Counted from the first letter of the stretch, positions 16,885 through 24,757 are shown. The stretch is DNA of 64,000 bases from Aquabacter cavernae (GCF_003993795.1 NZ_RWKV01000016.1:248001-312000), one strand, 5' to 3'. The notes: generated by a model from the letters alone, not told the origin. Numbers and translations: made by a program.

Positions 16885-17772
16885 GTGACCGCCTGCCTCG
16901 CAGATTCCATCGATCCGCCCTTCGAGATCCTGGCGCCGGATGACATCGCGGCGCCCTTCATCTTCAATTCCCCCCATTCGGGCCGCATCTATCCGCGCGC
17001 CTTCGTGGAGCAGGCGCGGCTCGATTTCGGCGCCCTGCGCCGCTCCGAGGACAGTTTCGTGGACGAGCTGTTCGCCGATGTGGTGGGCGCGGGCATGCCG
17101 CTCATGCGGGCCCTGTTCCCCCGCGCCTTCCTGGACCTGAACCGCGAGCCCTACGAGCTGGACCCGCGCATGTTCGACGGGCGGCTGCCGGCCTTCGCCA
17201 ATACCCGCTCCATCCGCGTGTCGGGCGGGCTCGGCACCATTGCCCGCGTGGTGGGCGATTCCCAGGAGATCTATCAGCGCCGCCTGTCAGTGGAGGAGGC
17301 GCTGGAGCGCATCGAGGCCTATTACAAGCCCTACCACCAGGCCTTGCGGCGCTTGATTACCCGCACCCAGCGGCGGTTCGGCATGGCGGTGTTGGTGGAC
17401 TGCCACTCCATGCCCTCCGGCCCCATGCGGGAGGAAGGCGCGCGGGCCGACTTCGTGCTGGGCGACCGCTACGGCACCAGTTGCGCGCCCATCATTCCGG
17501 ACCTGCTGGAGCAGGAACTGAGCGCGCTCGGCTATCTGGTGGTGCGCAACAAGCCCTATGCGGGCGGCTACATCACCGAGCATTACGGCAATCCAGGCTC
17601 CGGCCTGCATGCGGTGCAGATCGAGATCAATCGCGGCCTCTATATGCATGAGGCCACCTATGAGCGGGCGGGCGGCTTCTACCGGGTGCGGGCGGATCTT
17701 GCCGCCGTGATGGGCCGCCTCATGGCGGTAGCCGGAGAGCATCTGATGCCACCACAGGCTGCGGCAGAATAG
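16885..17772 (+). CDS. N-formylglutamate amidohydrolase family protein
   Basis: A 295-residue protein of the FGase family, which cleaves N-formyl-glutamate-like amides and belongs to a zinc-dependent peptidase fold. Conserved blocks: 'FIFNSPHSGRIYP', 'RAFLDLNREPYELDPRMF', 'VLVDCHSMPS', and 'AVQIEINRGLYM'. The His, Glu and Asp/His residues in these blocks are the expected metal and catalytic positions. The GTG at 16885 is the closest start to the family's N-terminus; AAGGA is 10 bases upstream. The histidine-degradation hutG role cannot be assumed, because no hut genes are nearby and this family is often an orphan beside cpdR. Confidence 0.88.
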   Translation: MTACLADSIDPPFEILAPDDIAAPFIFNSPHSGRIYPRAFVEQARLDFGALRRSEDSFVDELFADVVGAGMPLMRALFPRAFLDLNREPYELDPRMFDGRLPAFANTRSIRVSGGLGTIARVVGDSQEIYQRRLSVEEALERIEAYYKPYHQALRRLITRTQRRFGMAVLVDCHSMPSGPMREEGARADFVLGDRYGTSCAPIIPDLLEQELSALGYLVVRNKPYAGGYITEHYGNPGSGLHAVQIEINRGLYMHEATYERAGGFYRVRADLAAVMGRLMAVAGEHLMPPQAAAE

Positions 17773-17787
17773 ACATTCTCAATCGGC

Positions 17788-17812
17788 CGAAAAACGTGCC
17801 TTGCGTTTTTCG
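17788..17812. terminator. AT-rich hairpin after the amidohydrolase gene
   Basis: Inverted repeat CGAAAAACG/CGTTTTTCG with a 7-base loop, 16 bases after the stop codon. It could end transcripts from either side (the gene on plus, sRNA readthrough on minus), but it lacks a GC-rich stem. Confidence 0.4.
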
Positions 17813-17887
17813 AATAGCAGATATACGAATTTGCGGGCGGGGCGTTCGAGCTGAAGCGAACGCTTGGCCAAGGCGTTTCGGACGCCC

Positions 17888-17985
17888 AAAAAAGAAAGGG
17901 GCCGTCCGCAAGCGAACGGCCCAAGTCTAGGGAGGAAACGCCCAAGGAGGGCAGCGACACAGCGACGCCAATCGCCATGTCGCAA
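17888..17985 (-). ncRNA. SuhB/MmgR-family trans-acting sRNA, copy A
   Basis: A minus-strand RNA of roughly 98 nt. It contains the block TGCCCTCCTTGGGCGTTTCC followed by TCCCTAGACTTGGGCC, shared base for base with copy B. The 10-base segment TTTCCTCCCT is the conserved anti-Shine-Dalgarno sequence I know from MmgR (alpha-r8/SuhB family), which pairs with phasin mRNAs in Sinorhizobium. A 5' hairpin can form from GCGACA...TGTCGC with an inner GCGA/TCGC. The 3' end is a textbook terminator: GGGCCGTTCG/CGGACGGCCC-type stem (17898-17922) followed by CTTTCTTTTTT. It lies upstream of and divergent from hisN, which is where the family was first described. The exact 5' end is inferred from the promoter. 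Confidence 0.85.
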
Positions 17986-17991
17986 TGCAGC

Positions 17992-18020
17992 AATAGCCCA
18001 TTGCGGCGCCGAAAATCAAG
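17992..18020 (-). promoter_or_regulatory. promoter of SuhB-like sRNA copy A
   Basis: Minus-strand -35 CTTGAT (complement of 18015-18020), 17-base spacer, -10 GCTATT (17992-17997); start near 17985. Farther upstream the sequence TGAAAAATGCG (complement, about 18032-18042) is shared with the upstream region of copy B and may be a common regulatory site. Confidence 0.6.
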
Positions 18021-18297
18021 TGGTTGTTTGTCGCATTTTTCAGTTTCCGAACAAGCCATTGAAAAATAAGGGCTTTATTTTCACCCTCCGCGCACGGCGA
18101 AGCCGCGCGGCTCAACCCGAACTCTCCATTTTGCTGCAGGTGCCGCGAGACTCATCGGCATCGGACGTCGCGCCCGCCTGTCCTGGCCCGCCAAAGCGGC
18201 CGGATCACAGGCGCCGAACGGCACAATGAGCGGATCGGGATCGGAAAATGAGGGCCAGGGACGCATCCGCGTGAGCGGGCATGCGCTGCGGGGCTCC

Positions 18298-18391
18298 AAA
18301 AAAGAAAGGGGCCGCTCGGGTAAGACCGGAGCGGCCCAAGTCTAGGGAGGAAACGCCCAAGGAGGGCAGCGGCACCGCAAGGCGATGCCGC
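18298..18391 (-). ncRNA. SuhB/MmgR-family trans-acting sRNA, copy B
   Basis: Second minus-strand copy, about 94 nt and about 410 bp from copy A. The central ~40 bases, including TTTCCTCCCT, are identical to copy A. The 5' stem differs in sequence but keeps its fold (GCGGCATCG...CGGTGCCGC around CCTTG). The terminator stem also differs in sequence but is preserved (GGGCCGCTC...GAGCGGCCC, then CTTTCTTTTTT). Covariation in both stems with a frozen middle is strong evidence for a functional RNA and not a passive repeat. Transcribed away from hisN, whose ATG is about 350 bp to the right. Confidence 0.87.
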
Positions 18392-18399
18392 GCCCTAAT

Positions 18400-18429
18400 A
18401 ATATGGGCGCATGCGAAGAGAGCCACAAG
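18400..18429 (-). promoter_or_regulatory. promoter of SuhB-like sRNA copy B
   Basis: Minus-strand -35 CTTGTG (complement of 18424-18429), 18-base spacer, -10 CATATT (18400-18405), with TATTAT overlapping it. Start near 18391. As for copy A, TGAAAAATGCGGC lies upstream (complement of about 18458-18470). Confidence 0.55.
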
Positions 18430-18739
18430 ACGGCTCACGGCTGATATTTTATGCACGCCGCATTTTTCATCACCCGTTGAAAACCAATACTTTTCCGCAC
18501 GTGCGCTCAGACAAAAGGCGCCCCGTGGACGCCGCGTGCCCGCAGATGCGCCGGCCGGCGGGCCGATCCTGCACCTGCGAGCCCTCTGGGGACGCGAGGT
18601 CGCAGACGGGTTTGCACCGGGACCGCTTCCCTCCCCCCGCGCGCCGGGTTAGGACGCGGCGGGGCGCGCGGCCGGCCGCGCAACCCGAGGAGAGGCTGCC
18701 CTCCCCGCCGACCGGCGGGATGCGGATGCGGAGAGACCC

Positions 18740-19534
18740 ATGACCCCCGTCGCCCTGGATGACTTCGTCCATAAGCTCGCAACCGTTTCCGGCGAGGCGA
18801 TCCTGCCCTTCTTCCGCACGTCGCTCGGCGTGGAGGACAAGAGCCGCGGCCGGGCTTTCGATCCCGTCACCGCCGCCGACCGCGCCGCCGAGCAGGTCAT
18901 GCGCTACCTCATCAAGCAGCACTTCCCCGATCACGGCATCATCGGCGAGGAGTTCGGCGACGAGCATCGCGATGCCGCCTATGTCTGGGCGCTGGACCCC
19001 ATCGACGGGACCAAGTCCTTCATCGCCGGCATGCCCGCCTGGGGCACGCTCATCGGGCTGCTGAAGGAAGGCACGCCGGTCTACGGCATGATGCACCAGC
19101 CCTTTATCCGCGAGCGTTTCTTCGGCGACGGCGCCACCGCGCGCTACCAGGGCCCGGCGGGCGAGCGCCTGCTCCATGCCCGCGACTGCAAGCGGCTGGA
19201 GGACGCCATCCTCTTCACCACCTCTCCCCTTCTCATGGACGGCGAGGACCGCGCGGCCTTCCTGCGGGTGGAGGAGAAGGTGCGCCTCTCCCGTTATGGC
19301 GGCGATTGCTACGCCTATTGCATGGTGGCGGCGGGGCTGGTGGACCTGGTCATCGAGACCGGCCTGCAGGATCACGATGTGATCGCCCTCGTGCCCATCA
19401 TCGAGGGGGCGGGGGGCATCGTGACCGACTGGGAGGGCCGCCCCGCCACCCAGGGCGGACGGGTGGTCGCCGCCGGGAGCCGGGCGGTGCATGAAGCCGC
19501 GCTGGACATCCTCAACGGCCGTGCCGCAGGCTGA
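18740..19534 (+). CDS. hisN: histidinol-phosphatase of the inositol-monophosphatase family (HisN/SuhB)
   Basis: A 264-residue Mg2+/Li+-sensitive phosphatase. Metal-binding motifs are visible: 'IIGEEFGDE' (about 69-77), 'WALDPIDGTKSFIAGMP' (about 87-103) and 'TGLQDHDVIALVPIIEGAGG' (about 208-227). Proteins with this 'DPIDGTKSFI' and 'LQDHDVIALVPI' pattern in Rhizobiales are usually annotated as histidinol-phosphatase, the eighth step of histidine biosynthesis; older annotations use suhB. The ATG follows GCGGAGAGACCC. The roughly 1-kb space before the gene holds the two divergent sRNAs. Confidence 0.88.
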   Translation: MTPVALDDFVHKLATVSGEAILPFFRTSLGVEDKSRGRAFDPVTAADRAAEQVMRYLIKQHFPDHGIIGEEFGDEHRDAAYVWALDPIDGTKSFIAGMPAWGTLIGLLKEGTPVYGMMHQPFIRERFFGDGATARYQGPAGERLLHARDCKRLEDAILFTTSPLLMDGEDRAAFLRVEEKVRLSRYGGDCYAYCMVAAGLVDLVIETGLQDHDVIALVPIIEGAGGIVTDWEGRPATQGGRVVAAGSRAVHEAALDILNGRAAG

Positions 19535-19563
19535 ACGTCGCCGAACATCATCCGAGCATTGCC

Positions 19564-19944
19564 GTGATACTGCATCACCTCTCTTTGGGCGCCAATGATC
19601 TGGCGCGTTCCCGCATATTCTACGACGCTGTTCTGGGCGTGCTCGGACTGCGGCTGCTGAACGCCGACGACCAGTCTCTCGACTACGGGGCCGCCACCTG
19701 GTTCTTCAGCCTGGAGCGGCCGGTGAACGGCGCCCCCGCCACGCCGGGCAACGGCGCCCATGTGGCGTTCGCGGCGGAGGTCCGGGCGCAGGTGGATGAA
19801 TTCCATCGCCTCGCCTTGGCCCATGGCGGCACGGATGCGGGCGCGCCGGGGCTGCGGCCGCACTATGACGCCCATTATTATGGTGCCTTCGTGCGCGATC
19901 CGGACGGCAACAAGCTGGAAGCGGTCACCTTCTCCGCCCAATAA
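19564..19944 (+). CDS. VOC (glyoxalase/bleomycin-resistance fold) family protein
   Basis: A 126-residue single VOC domain beginning 'MILHHLSLGANDLARSRIFY' (GTG start). The beta-alpha-beta-beta-beta pattern is visible: His5 in 'LHHLSLGANDL', and the closing 'YYGAFVRDPDGNKLEAV' with the metal-ligand Glu. Family members include glyoxalases, dioxygenases and antibiotic-binding proteins, so the specific reaction cannot be assigned. It follows hisN by 29 bp and may be co-transcribed. The stop lies 6 bases from the end of the convergent hydrolase. Confidence 0.85.
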   Translation: MILHHLSLGANDLARSRIFYDAVLGVLGLRLLNADDQSLDYGAATWFFSLERPVNGAPATPGNGAHVAFAAEVRAQVDEFHRLALAHGGTDAGAPGLRPHYDAHYYGAFVRDPDGNKLEAVTFSAQ

Positions 19945-19950
19945 GGACGG

Positions 19951-20940
19951 TCAGTCGCCGGGAATGAAGGCGTCGAACGCCGCCCAGAACTGGGCCCGGA
20001 TGGGATCCGTCTCCATGAGGATCTCGTGCCGGGCGCCGGGGATGATCACATGGCCACCGGCGATGAGGCGGGCGGAGAGGCGCTCCACCGCGCGGGTGGA
20101 GACGATGCGGTCATTCCCCGCCGCCACCAGCAGCAGAGGCTGGCGGATGCGGCGCACCGCCTCGGGGTCGGCAAGCCGGTCCATGATGTCGAAGGCCGCC
20201 GCCAGCCAGCCGATGGTGGGCGCGCCGAGGCCGAGGCCGGAATGGGCGCGCACCATGTCGGCGGCCTGGGCATAGCGCTGGGCGTCCGAGGTCACGGGAT
20301 TGGTGGCGAAGGGCCGCTCGGTGATGGGGCGGTGGGTGCCGCCGGGAATGAAGGCCCAGCCGAGAGCCGGGCGCAGGGTGCGCGACATGGCCCGCGCCAC
20401 CGGCCCCCCGCGGCCGAGATTGAGCGCCAGCATGGGCGTCAGCAGCACCATGCGGTCGAACCAGCGGTGGCCCTCCAGCACGCTGTCCAGCGCCACCACC
20501 GAGCCCATGGAATGGCCGAGGACGAAATGGGGCGCCGGGCAATCGGGGAACAGCACCTGCCGTACGAAGGCGGACAGGTCCTGCTGATACTCCTTGAAGC
20601 TGCTCACATGGCCCTTGATGGAATTGCGCAGCAGCCGCTCCGAGCCGCCCTGGCCGCGCCAGTCGAAGATGGCGGCGGCGAAGCCCCGCGCCGTCAGATC
20701 CCGCACCACCTCGTAATATTTCTCGATGAACTCGGTCCGCCCGGTGAGGATCGTGACCGTGCCCCGCGCCGGAACGCCCGCATCGGCGGGCCAATGGGCA
20801 TAGCGGATCTGCACGCCGTCGGCGGTCCGCAGGAAACCGGCCCGTCCGCGCGGCGGCGGCAGGCTTCCGGGAATCCCGCACAGGGGCAGATCAGGGGCGG
20901 AGGCGGCCGGAGTTTCGGCCAAGGAGGACGCCGAGGACAT
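19951..20940 (-). CDS. alpha/beta hydrolase, monoacylglycerol-lipase/lysophospholipase type
   Basis: A 329-residue serine hydrolase of the S33/'Hydrolase_4' group. The nucleophile elbow is 'VLGHSMGSVVALD' (about residue 140). An oxyanion/HG-like region 'HWPADAGVPARGTVTILTGR' and 'FDWRGQGGS' are typical of lysophospholipase L2-like proteins. A catalytic Asp and the final His ('GARHEILMETDP') complete the triad. The start is the ATG at 20940. Likely acts on lysophospholipids or monoacylglycerols; the substrate is inferred from family only. Confidence 0.87.
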   Translation of the reverse strand: MSSASSLAETPAASAPDLPLCGIPGSLPPPRGRAGFLRTADGVQIRYAHWPADAGVPARGTVTILTGRTEFIEKYYEVVRDLTARGFAAAIFDWRGQGGSERLLRNSIKGHVSSFKEYQQDLSAFVRQVLFPDCPAPHFVLGHSMGSVVALDSVLEGHRWFDRMVLLTPMLALNLGRGGPVARAMSRTLRPALGWAFIPGGTHRPITERPFATNPVTSDAQRYAQAADMVRAHSGLGLGAPTIGWLAAAFDIMDRLADPEAVRRIRQPLLLVAAGNDRIVSTRAVERLSARLIAGGHVIIPGARHEILMETDPIRAQFWAAFDAFIPGD

Positions 20941-21069
20941 GAGGTGAGGATCTTGCTGATTGGAGCATGCCGCCCGCGTGTCGCAGGCTTACACACTCGC
21001 AGCTATGGGAGCAATGTGGCGGGGGCAATGCAGCGCGCGGGGGGCAGGCCCCGCCTCAATGGAGCGTGC

Positions 21070-21495
21070 TCAATAGCGCTTGCCCGCGAAGCCGATGACC
21101 TGGACGCCGCTGATCTCGCCGGAGGCCGCGTCCACCACCAGGCGCACCCGCTCGCGCCGGGGGCCCGTGGCCTCGCACACATAGGCGCCGCCGCGCCGGT
21201 TGAGATTGCTGATGCTGGTGAAGCCCCGCGCCTTCAGCGATTCCTCCAGGGCCTCAAGGGTCATGATGCCGGGCGCGAGCGTGGGCTCGGCCGCCATATC
21301 GTAGAAGGGGGAGACGCCCGCCATGGCGCGCCCGGATTCGGTGGAGCGGAACGGCGTGCCCAAGGTCACGCCCACCACTTGCGCTTCCACACGTTCCGCG
21401 AAGAGACAGCCGGTCGCGACGCTGCCCACGCAGGCAACGGTTGCGAAGGAGACACGACGCTTGAACCGGCTCGCCTGCACGCGAATGACCGCCAA
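21070..21495 (-). CDS. small exported protein of unknown function
   Basis: A 141-residue protein with a basic N-terminus and a hydrophobic stretch (about 15-30, 'VSFATVACVGSVATGC') that looks like a signal or lipoprotein signal. The C-terminal ~60 residues form a small PepSY-like alpha/beta pattern ('LEALEESLKARGFTSISNLN', then 'YVCEATGPRRERVRLVVD'). I do not recognise a named family. The start could also be a later Met or Val. It is divergent from hsp20 and on the same strand as the lysophospholipase-like gene 129 bp away. Confidence 0.65.
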   Translation of the reverse strand: MAVIRVQASRFKRRVSFATVACVGSVATGCLFAERVEAQVVGVTLGTPFRSTESGRAMAGVSPFYDMAAEPTLAPGIMTLEALEESLKARGFTSISNLNRRGGAYVCEATGPRRERVRLVVDAASGEISGVQVIGFAGKRY

Positions 21496-21610
21496 GGTTC
21501 TGTCCGGCCGAAAGGATTTCCGCCGATGGCTGAAGGCGAAATTATAAACCTCACTTGTGAACAGTTTCCGCGCCCGGCGTTCAGTCGAAGTTCAGAATTC
21601 CGCCACCGCC

Positions 21611-21639
21611 CTTGACGCTTTCGCGGGGCCTTCCCACAT
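21611..21639 (+). promoter_or_regulatory. sigma-32 promoter of hsp20
   Basis: CTTGACG (21611-21617), 15-base spacer, CCCACATG (21633-21640). This fits the heat-shock consensus CTTGAAA-N11-16-CCCATnT. The expected start near 21645 places the whole ROSE structure in the leader. Confidence 0.65.
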
Positions 21640-21644
21640 GGCGA

Positions 21645-21728
21645 ACAGGCGCCGGTCTTCGGACGGCGCCTGTCCCAGGACCCGGCTTCGGCGGGTCCGC
21701 CCCGCATGTCGCTTCAGGAGGATATGCC
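21645..21728 (+). promoter_or_regulatory. ROSE-type RNA thermometer in the hsp20 leader
   Basis: The ~84-nt leader folds into three consecutive hairpins. First, ACAGGCGCCG/CGGCGCCTGT (21645-21673) is capped by a TTCG loop. Second, GGACCCG/CGGGTCC (21678-21698). Third, GCATGTCGCT/AGGAGGATATGC (21704-21727) buries the ribosome site AGGAGGA. The anti-SD strand contains TCGCT, the conserved U(U/C)GCU element of ROSE thermometers, and pairs with the SD leaving one bulged G. The start codon follows the hairpin by one base. Heating should melt the last hairpin and free translation. Confidence 0.85.
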
Positions 21729-22199
21729 ATGCGAACCTTTGATCTTGCTCCCCTCTACCGCAATACGGTCGGCTTCGACCGCCTCTTCTCCATGCTGGAT
21801 TCCGGCGGCAACGTGGACAGCGCGCCCACCTATCCGCCCTACAATATCGAGCGCACCGGCGAGACGGACTACCGCATCACCGTGGCGGTGGCCGGCTTCA
21901 CCCCCGCCGAGCTGTTCATCGAATCCAAGGAGAACAGCCTGTCCATTCGCGGCGAGAAAGCCGACGTCCAGAGCGGCGAGCGCAGCCAGGTGCTGTATCG
22001 CGGCATCGCGGCCCGCGCCTTCGAGCGCCGGTTCCAGCTTGCCGATCATGTGGAAGTGAAGGGCGCGCGGCTGGAGAACGGCCTGCTGCACGTGGACCTC
22101 GTGCGCAACGTTCCCGAGGCCAAGAAGCCCCGCACCATCTCCATCACCACCAGCGCGCCCGCCACAGCGCAGCAGGTGGAAGCGCAAGTCGCGGCCTGA
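21729..22199 (+). CDS. hsp20: small heat-shock protein, Hsp20/IbpA type
   Basis: A 156-residue ATP-independent holdase chaperone. N-terminal 'LAPLYRNTVGFDRLFSML' is the class A rhizobial/IbpA signature. The alpha-crystallin domain spans about 37-130 ('YNIERTGETDYRITVAVAGF', 'FERRFQLADHVEVKGARLENG'). A C-terminal I-x-I anchor is present in 'TISITTS'. The ATG at 21729 follows AGGAGGATATGCC. Expression is probably double-gated by the sigma-32 promoter and the ROSE leader. An intrinsic terminator lies 49 bases downstream. Confidence 0.95.
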   Translation: MRTFDLAPLYRNTVGFDRLFSMLDSGGNVDSAPTYPPYNIERTGETDYRITVAVAGFTPAELFIESKENSLSIRGEKADVQSGERSQVLYRGIAARAFERRFQLADHVEVKGARLENGLLHVDLVRNVPEAKKPRTISITTSAPATAQQVEAQVAA

Positions 22200-22247
22200 C
22201 GCACAGGTCGCAGCCTGACGTAAAACGGCCCGCAACGGCCCCACAGG

Positions 22248-22281
22248 AACGCCCCGGCCCCGCCGGGGCGTTTCGCGTTTT
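22248..22281 (+). terminator. intrinsic terminator of hsp20
   Basis: Perfect 10-bp stem AACGCCCCGG/CCGGGGCGTT (22248-22257 and 22263-22272) with a 5-base loop, followed by TTCGCGTTTT. Confidence 0.8.
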
Positions 22282-22363
22282 CACTGCGGCCCTTTCGCAC
22301 GCCCGTGCGGCTTCCTATGTTGAGGCACGAAGCGGCCCTGCCGCACTTGCTTGAGGCACCGCC

Positions 22364-22924
22364 ATGTTCATCCAGACCGAACCCACCCCCAACCCGGCAA
22401 CGCTGAAGTTCCTGCCCGGCCGGGACGTCCTCGGCGACGGAACGATGGAACTGCGCTCCCCCATGGAGGCGGGCCGCTCGCCTCTGGCCCAGCGCCTGTT
22501 CGAGGTGCCCGGCGTCACCGGCGTGTTCCTGGGCTCCGACTTCATCACCGTCACCAAGGCCGGTGGCGACTGGATGCACCTGAAGCCCGCCATCCTCGGC
22601 GCCATCATGGAGCATTTCATGTCCGGCGCGCCCATCCTGTCGGAGGGCGAGGGGGTGGATGACGAGGACGAGGATGAGTTCTTCGAGGAGAGCGATACGG
22701 AAATCGTCGGAACCATCAAGGAACTGATCGAGACCCGGGTGCGCCCCGCCGTGGCCAATGACGGCGGCGACATCACCTTCCGCGGCTTCCGCGACGGCGT
22801 GGTGTTCCTGAACATGAAGGGCTCCTGCTCGGGCTGCCCCTCCTCCACCGCCACGCTCAAGAACGGCATCGAGAACCTGCTCCGCCACTTCGTGCCCGAA
22901 GTGGTGGAAGTGCGCCCCATGTGA
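22364..22924 (+). CDS. nfu: NifU-family iron-sulfur carrier (Nfu type)
   Basis: A 186-residue Fe-S scaffold/carrier. The N-terminal Nfu_N domain begins 'MFIQTEPTPNPATLKFLPG' (about 1-90). An acidic linker ('DDEDEDEFFEESD') joins it to the C-terminal NifU-like domain with the cluster-binding CxxC, Cys155 and Cys158, in 'MKGSCSGCPSSTATLK'. It delivers [4Fe-4S] clusters to apoproteins. It is the first gene of the conserved rhizobial block running to trmB; MiaB, which needs two clusters, is encoded about 3 kb downstream. Confidence 0.94.
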   Translation: MFIQTEPTPNPATLKFLPGRDVLGDGTMELRSPMEAGRSPLAQRLFEVPGVTGVFLGSDFITVTKAGGDWMHLKPAILGAIMEHFMSGAPILSEGEGVDDEDEDEFFEESDTEIVGTIKELIETRVRPAVANDGGDITFRGFRDGVVFLNMKGSCSGCPSSTATLKNGIENLLRHFVPEVVEVRPM

Positions 22925-23049
22925 GGGTGCCGTCGGGCGCTCATAAGTGATGGCCGCGCGGGAGGGGAACGGCGTTTTTCGGCCATCCCCTTCCGTCAGC
23001 GCGCGTTTCGGTGGAATGTGGCCGCGGGATTCGGGGTTTCGCGGGCACT

Positions 23050-23733
23050 ATGTACATTCTCGCTCTGGACACGGCACTGACCGCATGCTCCGTCGCGGTC
23101 CTCAACCTTGAGACGGACAGCGTCGTCGCCGGCGATTCCGTCTTCATGGAACGCGGGCATGCGGAAGCGCTCGTGCCCATGGTGGAACAGGTGCTGCGGG
23201 ATGCGCGCCTGCACTTTTCCGACTTCGACCGCATCGCCGTGACCGTGGGGCCGGGCAGCTTCACGGGGCTGCGTGTGGGCATTTCGGCGGCGCGCGGTTT
23301 CGCGCTGGTGGCCGGAAAGCCCGCCGTGGGCGTCACCACCCTGGCGGCTCTGGCGACCCCCTTCCTCGCCTTCGACGATTCGCTTCCCGTCCTCGCCGCC
23401 ATCGACGCGCGGCACGGGCATGTGTTCATGCAGATGTTCGGCACCGGCGGGCGCACGCTCATCGCCCCGCGCATCGCCTCCACCAAGGAGGCGGCGCGCG
23501 CGGCAGCCATGGGGGGCGTTCGGCTCGTGGGCTCCGGCGCGGGCCTCGTCGCGGATGCCTGGCCGCCCGGCGAACAGGCGCCCGTCTCCTGCGAGACCCT
23601 GGCGGCGCCGGATATCGCCTGGATCGCGCGCCTGGGGGCGGCGGCGGACCCCGCCACCGCCGAGCCCAAGCCCCTCTATCTGCGCCCGCCCGACGCCAAG
23701 CCCCAGGACCGGGCCCGAATCGCCCGCGTGTGA
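23050..23733 (+). CDS. tsaB: tRNA t6A37 biosynthesis protein TsaB
   Basis: A 227-residue ASKHA-fold protein that binds TsaD and is needed for the threonylcarbamoyl transfer to A37 of ANN-decoding tRNAs. The N-terminal 'YILALDTALTACSVAVL' and the 'VTVGPGSFTGLRVGISAARG' block (about 60-80) are diagnostic. The ATG at 23050 is the only good start near the conserved N-terminus. rimI follows after 7 bp in a conserved pair. Tail residues end with the common 'PLYLRPPDAK' motif. Confidence 0.93.
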   Translation: MYILALDTALTACSVAVLNLETDSVVAGDSVFMERGHAEALVPMVEQVLRDARLHFSDFDRIAVTVGPGSFTGLRVGISAARGFALVAGKPAVGVTTLAALATPFLAFDDSLPVLAAIDARHGHVFMQMFGTGGRTLIAPRIASTKEAARAAAMGGVRLVGSGAGLVADAWPPGEQAPVSCETLAAPDIAWIARLGAAADPATAEPKPLYLRPPDAKPQDRARIARV

Positions 23734-23740
23734 GGCCATC

Positions 23741-24229
23741 ATGAGCCTGTTCGGCCGCCTCCTCTCCGGCACGCCCTCCGAACCGCACCTGCGGGATGCG
23801 CGCATGCAGGACGCGCCGGACCTTGCCCGCCTGCACGGCGCGAGCTTCCATCGCGGCTGGGGCGTGGACGAGTTCGAGCGCCTTCTGACCGACCGCGCCG
23901 CCCATGCCCATGTGATGACCGACGGCCCCAAGGGTGCGCCCTTCGCCTTCGTCCTCTCCCATGTGGTGCCGCCGGAGGGGGAGATCCTCTCTTTGGCCGT
24001 GGCCCCTGCGTCCCGCAAGAAAGGCCATGCGCGCCGCCTGCTGGCGCATCATCTGTCGCGGCTCGCGGCCCTTGGCGTCACGGTCTCCCACCTGGAGGTG
24101 GACGCCGCCAACACGGCCGCGCTCGGCCTCTACCACCGCCTCGGCTATGTGGAAGCCGGCCGCCGCAAGGGCTATTACCGGGAGGCCGGGCAGGCCAGCG
24201 ACGCCCTGGTGATGCGGCGCGACTTCTGA
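23741..24229 (+). CDS. rimI: ribosomal-protein-alanine N-acetyltransferase-like GNAT protein
   Basis: A 162-residue GNAT acetyltransferase. The acetyl-CoA binding motif A appears as 'ILSLAVAPASRKKGHARRLL' (Arg/Gln-x-x-Gly-x-Gly/Ala pattern) and motif B as 'NTAALGLYHRLGYVEAGRRK'. RimI acetylates the N-terminus of ribosomal protein S18 in E. coli; this gene's position after tsaB matches. The translation differs slightly from textbook RimI at the N-terminus (about 15 extra residues). Begins 7 bp after tsaB, so translation is probably coupled. Confidence 0.88.
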   Translation: MSLFGRLLSGTPSEPHLRDARMQDAPDLARLHGASFHRGWGVDEFERLLTDRAAHAHVMTDGPKGAPFAFVLSHVVPPEGEILSLAVAPASRKKGHARRLLAHHLSRLAALGVTVSHLEVDAANTAALGLYHRLGYVEAGRRKGYYREAGQASDALVMRRDF

Positions 24230-24328
24230 ACCGGCAGCGGTCTTGCCGTCCGCGAGGCGGGGGGCCATAGAGAGGGCTCAACCGCCCATGGGCGGGCGGC
24301 AGATCAGCGGCGAAGGAGGCCGGAACCC

Positions 24329-24757
24329 TTGAGCGGGAAGATCAGCGCGATCGAGGAAGCCTGCCATGCCAAGGGCATGCGCATGACCGACCAGCGCCGC
24401 GTCATCGCCCGCGTCCTCACGGACGCCTCGGACCATCCCGACGTGGAGGAGTTGCACCGCCGCGCCAGCGCCATCGACGCGAACATCTCCATCTCCACCG
24501 TCTACCGCACGGTGAAGATGTTCGAGGATGCGGGCATCATCGCCCGCCACGAATTCGGCGATGGCCGCTCGCGCTACGAGCCCGTGCCGGACGAGCACCA
24601 TGACCATCTCATCGACCTGCGCTCCGGGCGGGTGGTGGAATTCCGCTCCGAGGAGATCGAGCGCCTCCAGGAGGAGATCGCGCGGCGGCTCGGCTATCGC
24701 ATCGTCGGACACCGGCTGGAACTCTATGTGGTGCCGGCGAACGAGACCGAGGAATGA
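24329..24757 (+). CDS. mur: Fur-family metal regulator (Mur/Fur)
   Basis: A 142-residue repressor. An N-terminal winged helix ('MRMTDQRRVIARVLTDASDH', 'ISISTVYRTVKMFEDAGII') is followed by the metal-binding dimerisation domain with 'HEFGDGRSRYEP' and 'DEHHDHLIDLRSGRVVEF'. The C-terminal CxxC zinc motif of classical Fur is absent, as is usual in rhizobia. In this conserved locus the Rhizobium orthologue acts as Mur, repressing sitABCD with Mn2+; a Fur-like iron role exists in relatives. The TTG at 24329 is the best start. The ATGA overlap with plsC at the end implies coupled translation. A plausible target, sitABCD, is at 35.2 kb. Confidence 0.85.
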   Translation: MSGKISAIEEACHAKGMRMTDQRRVIARVLTDASDHPDVEELHRRASAIDANISISTVYRTVKMFEDAGIIARHEFGDGRSRYEPVPDEHHDHLIDLRSGRVVEFRSEEIERLQEEIARRLGYRIVGHRLELYVVPANETEE

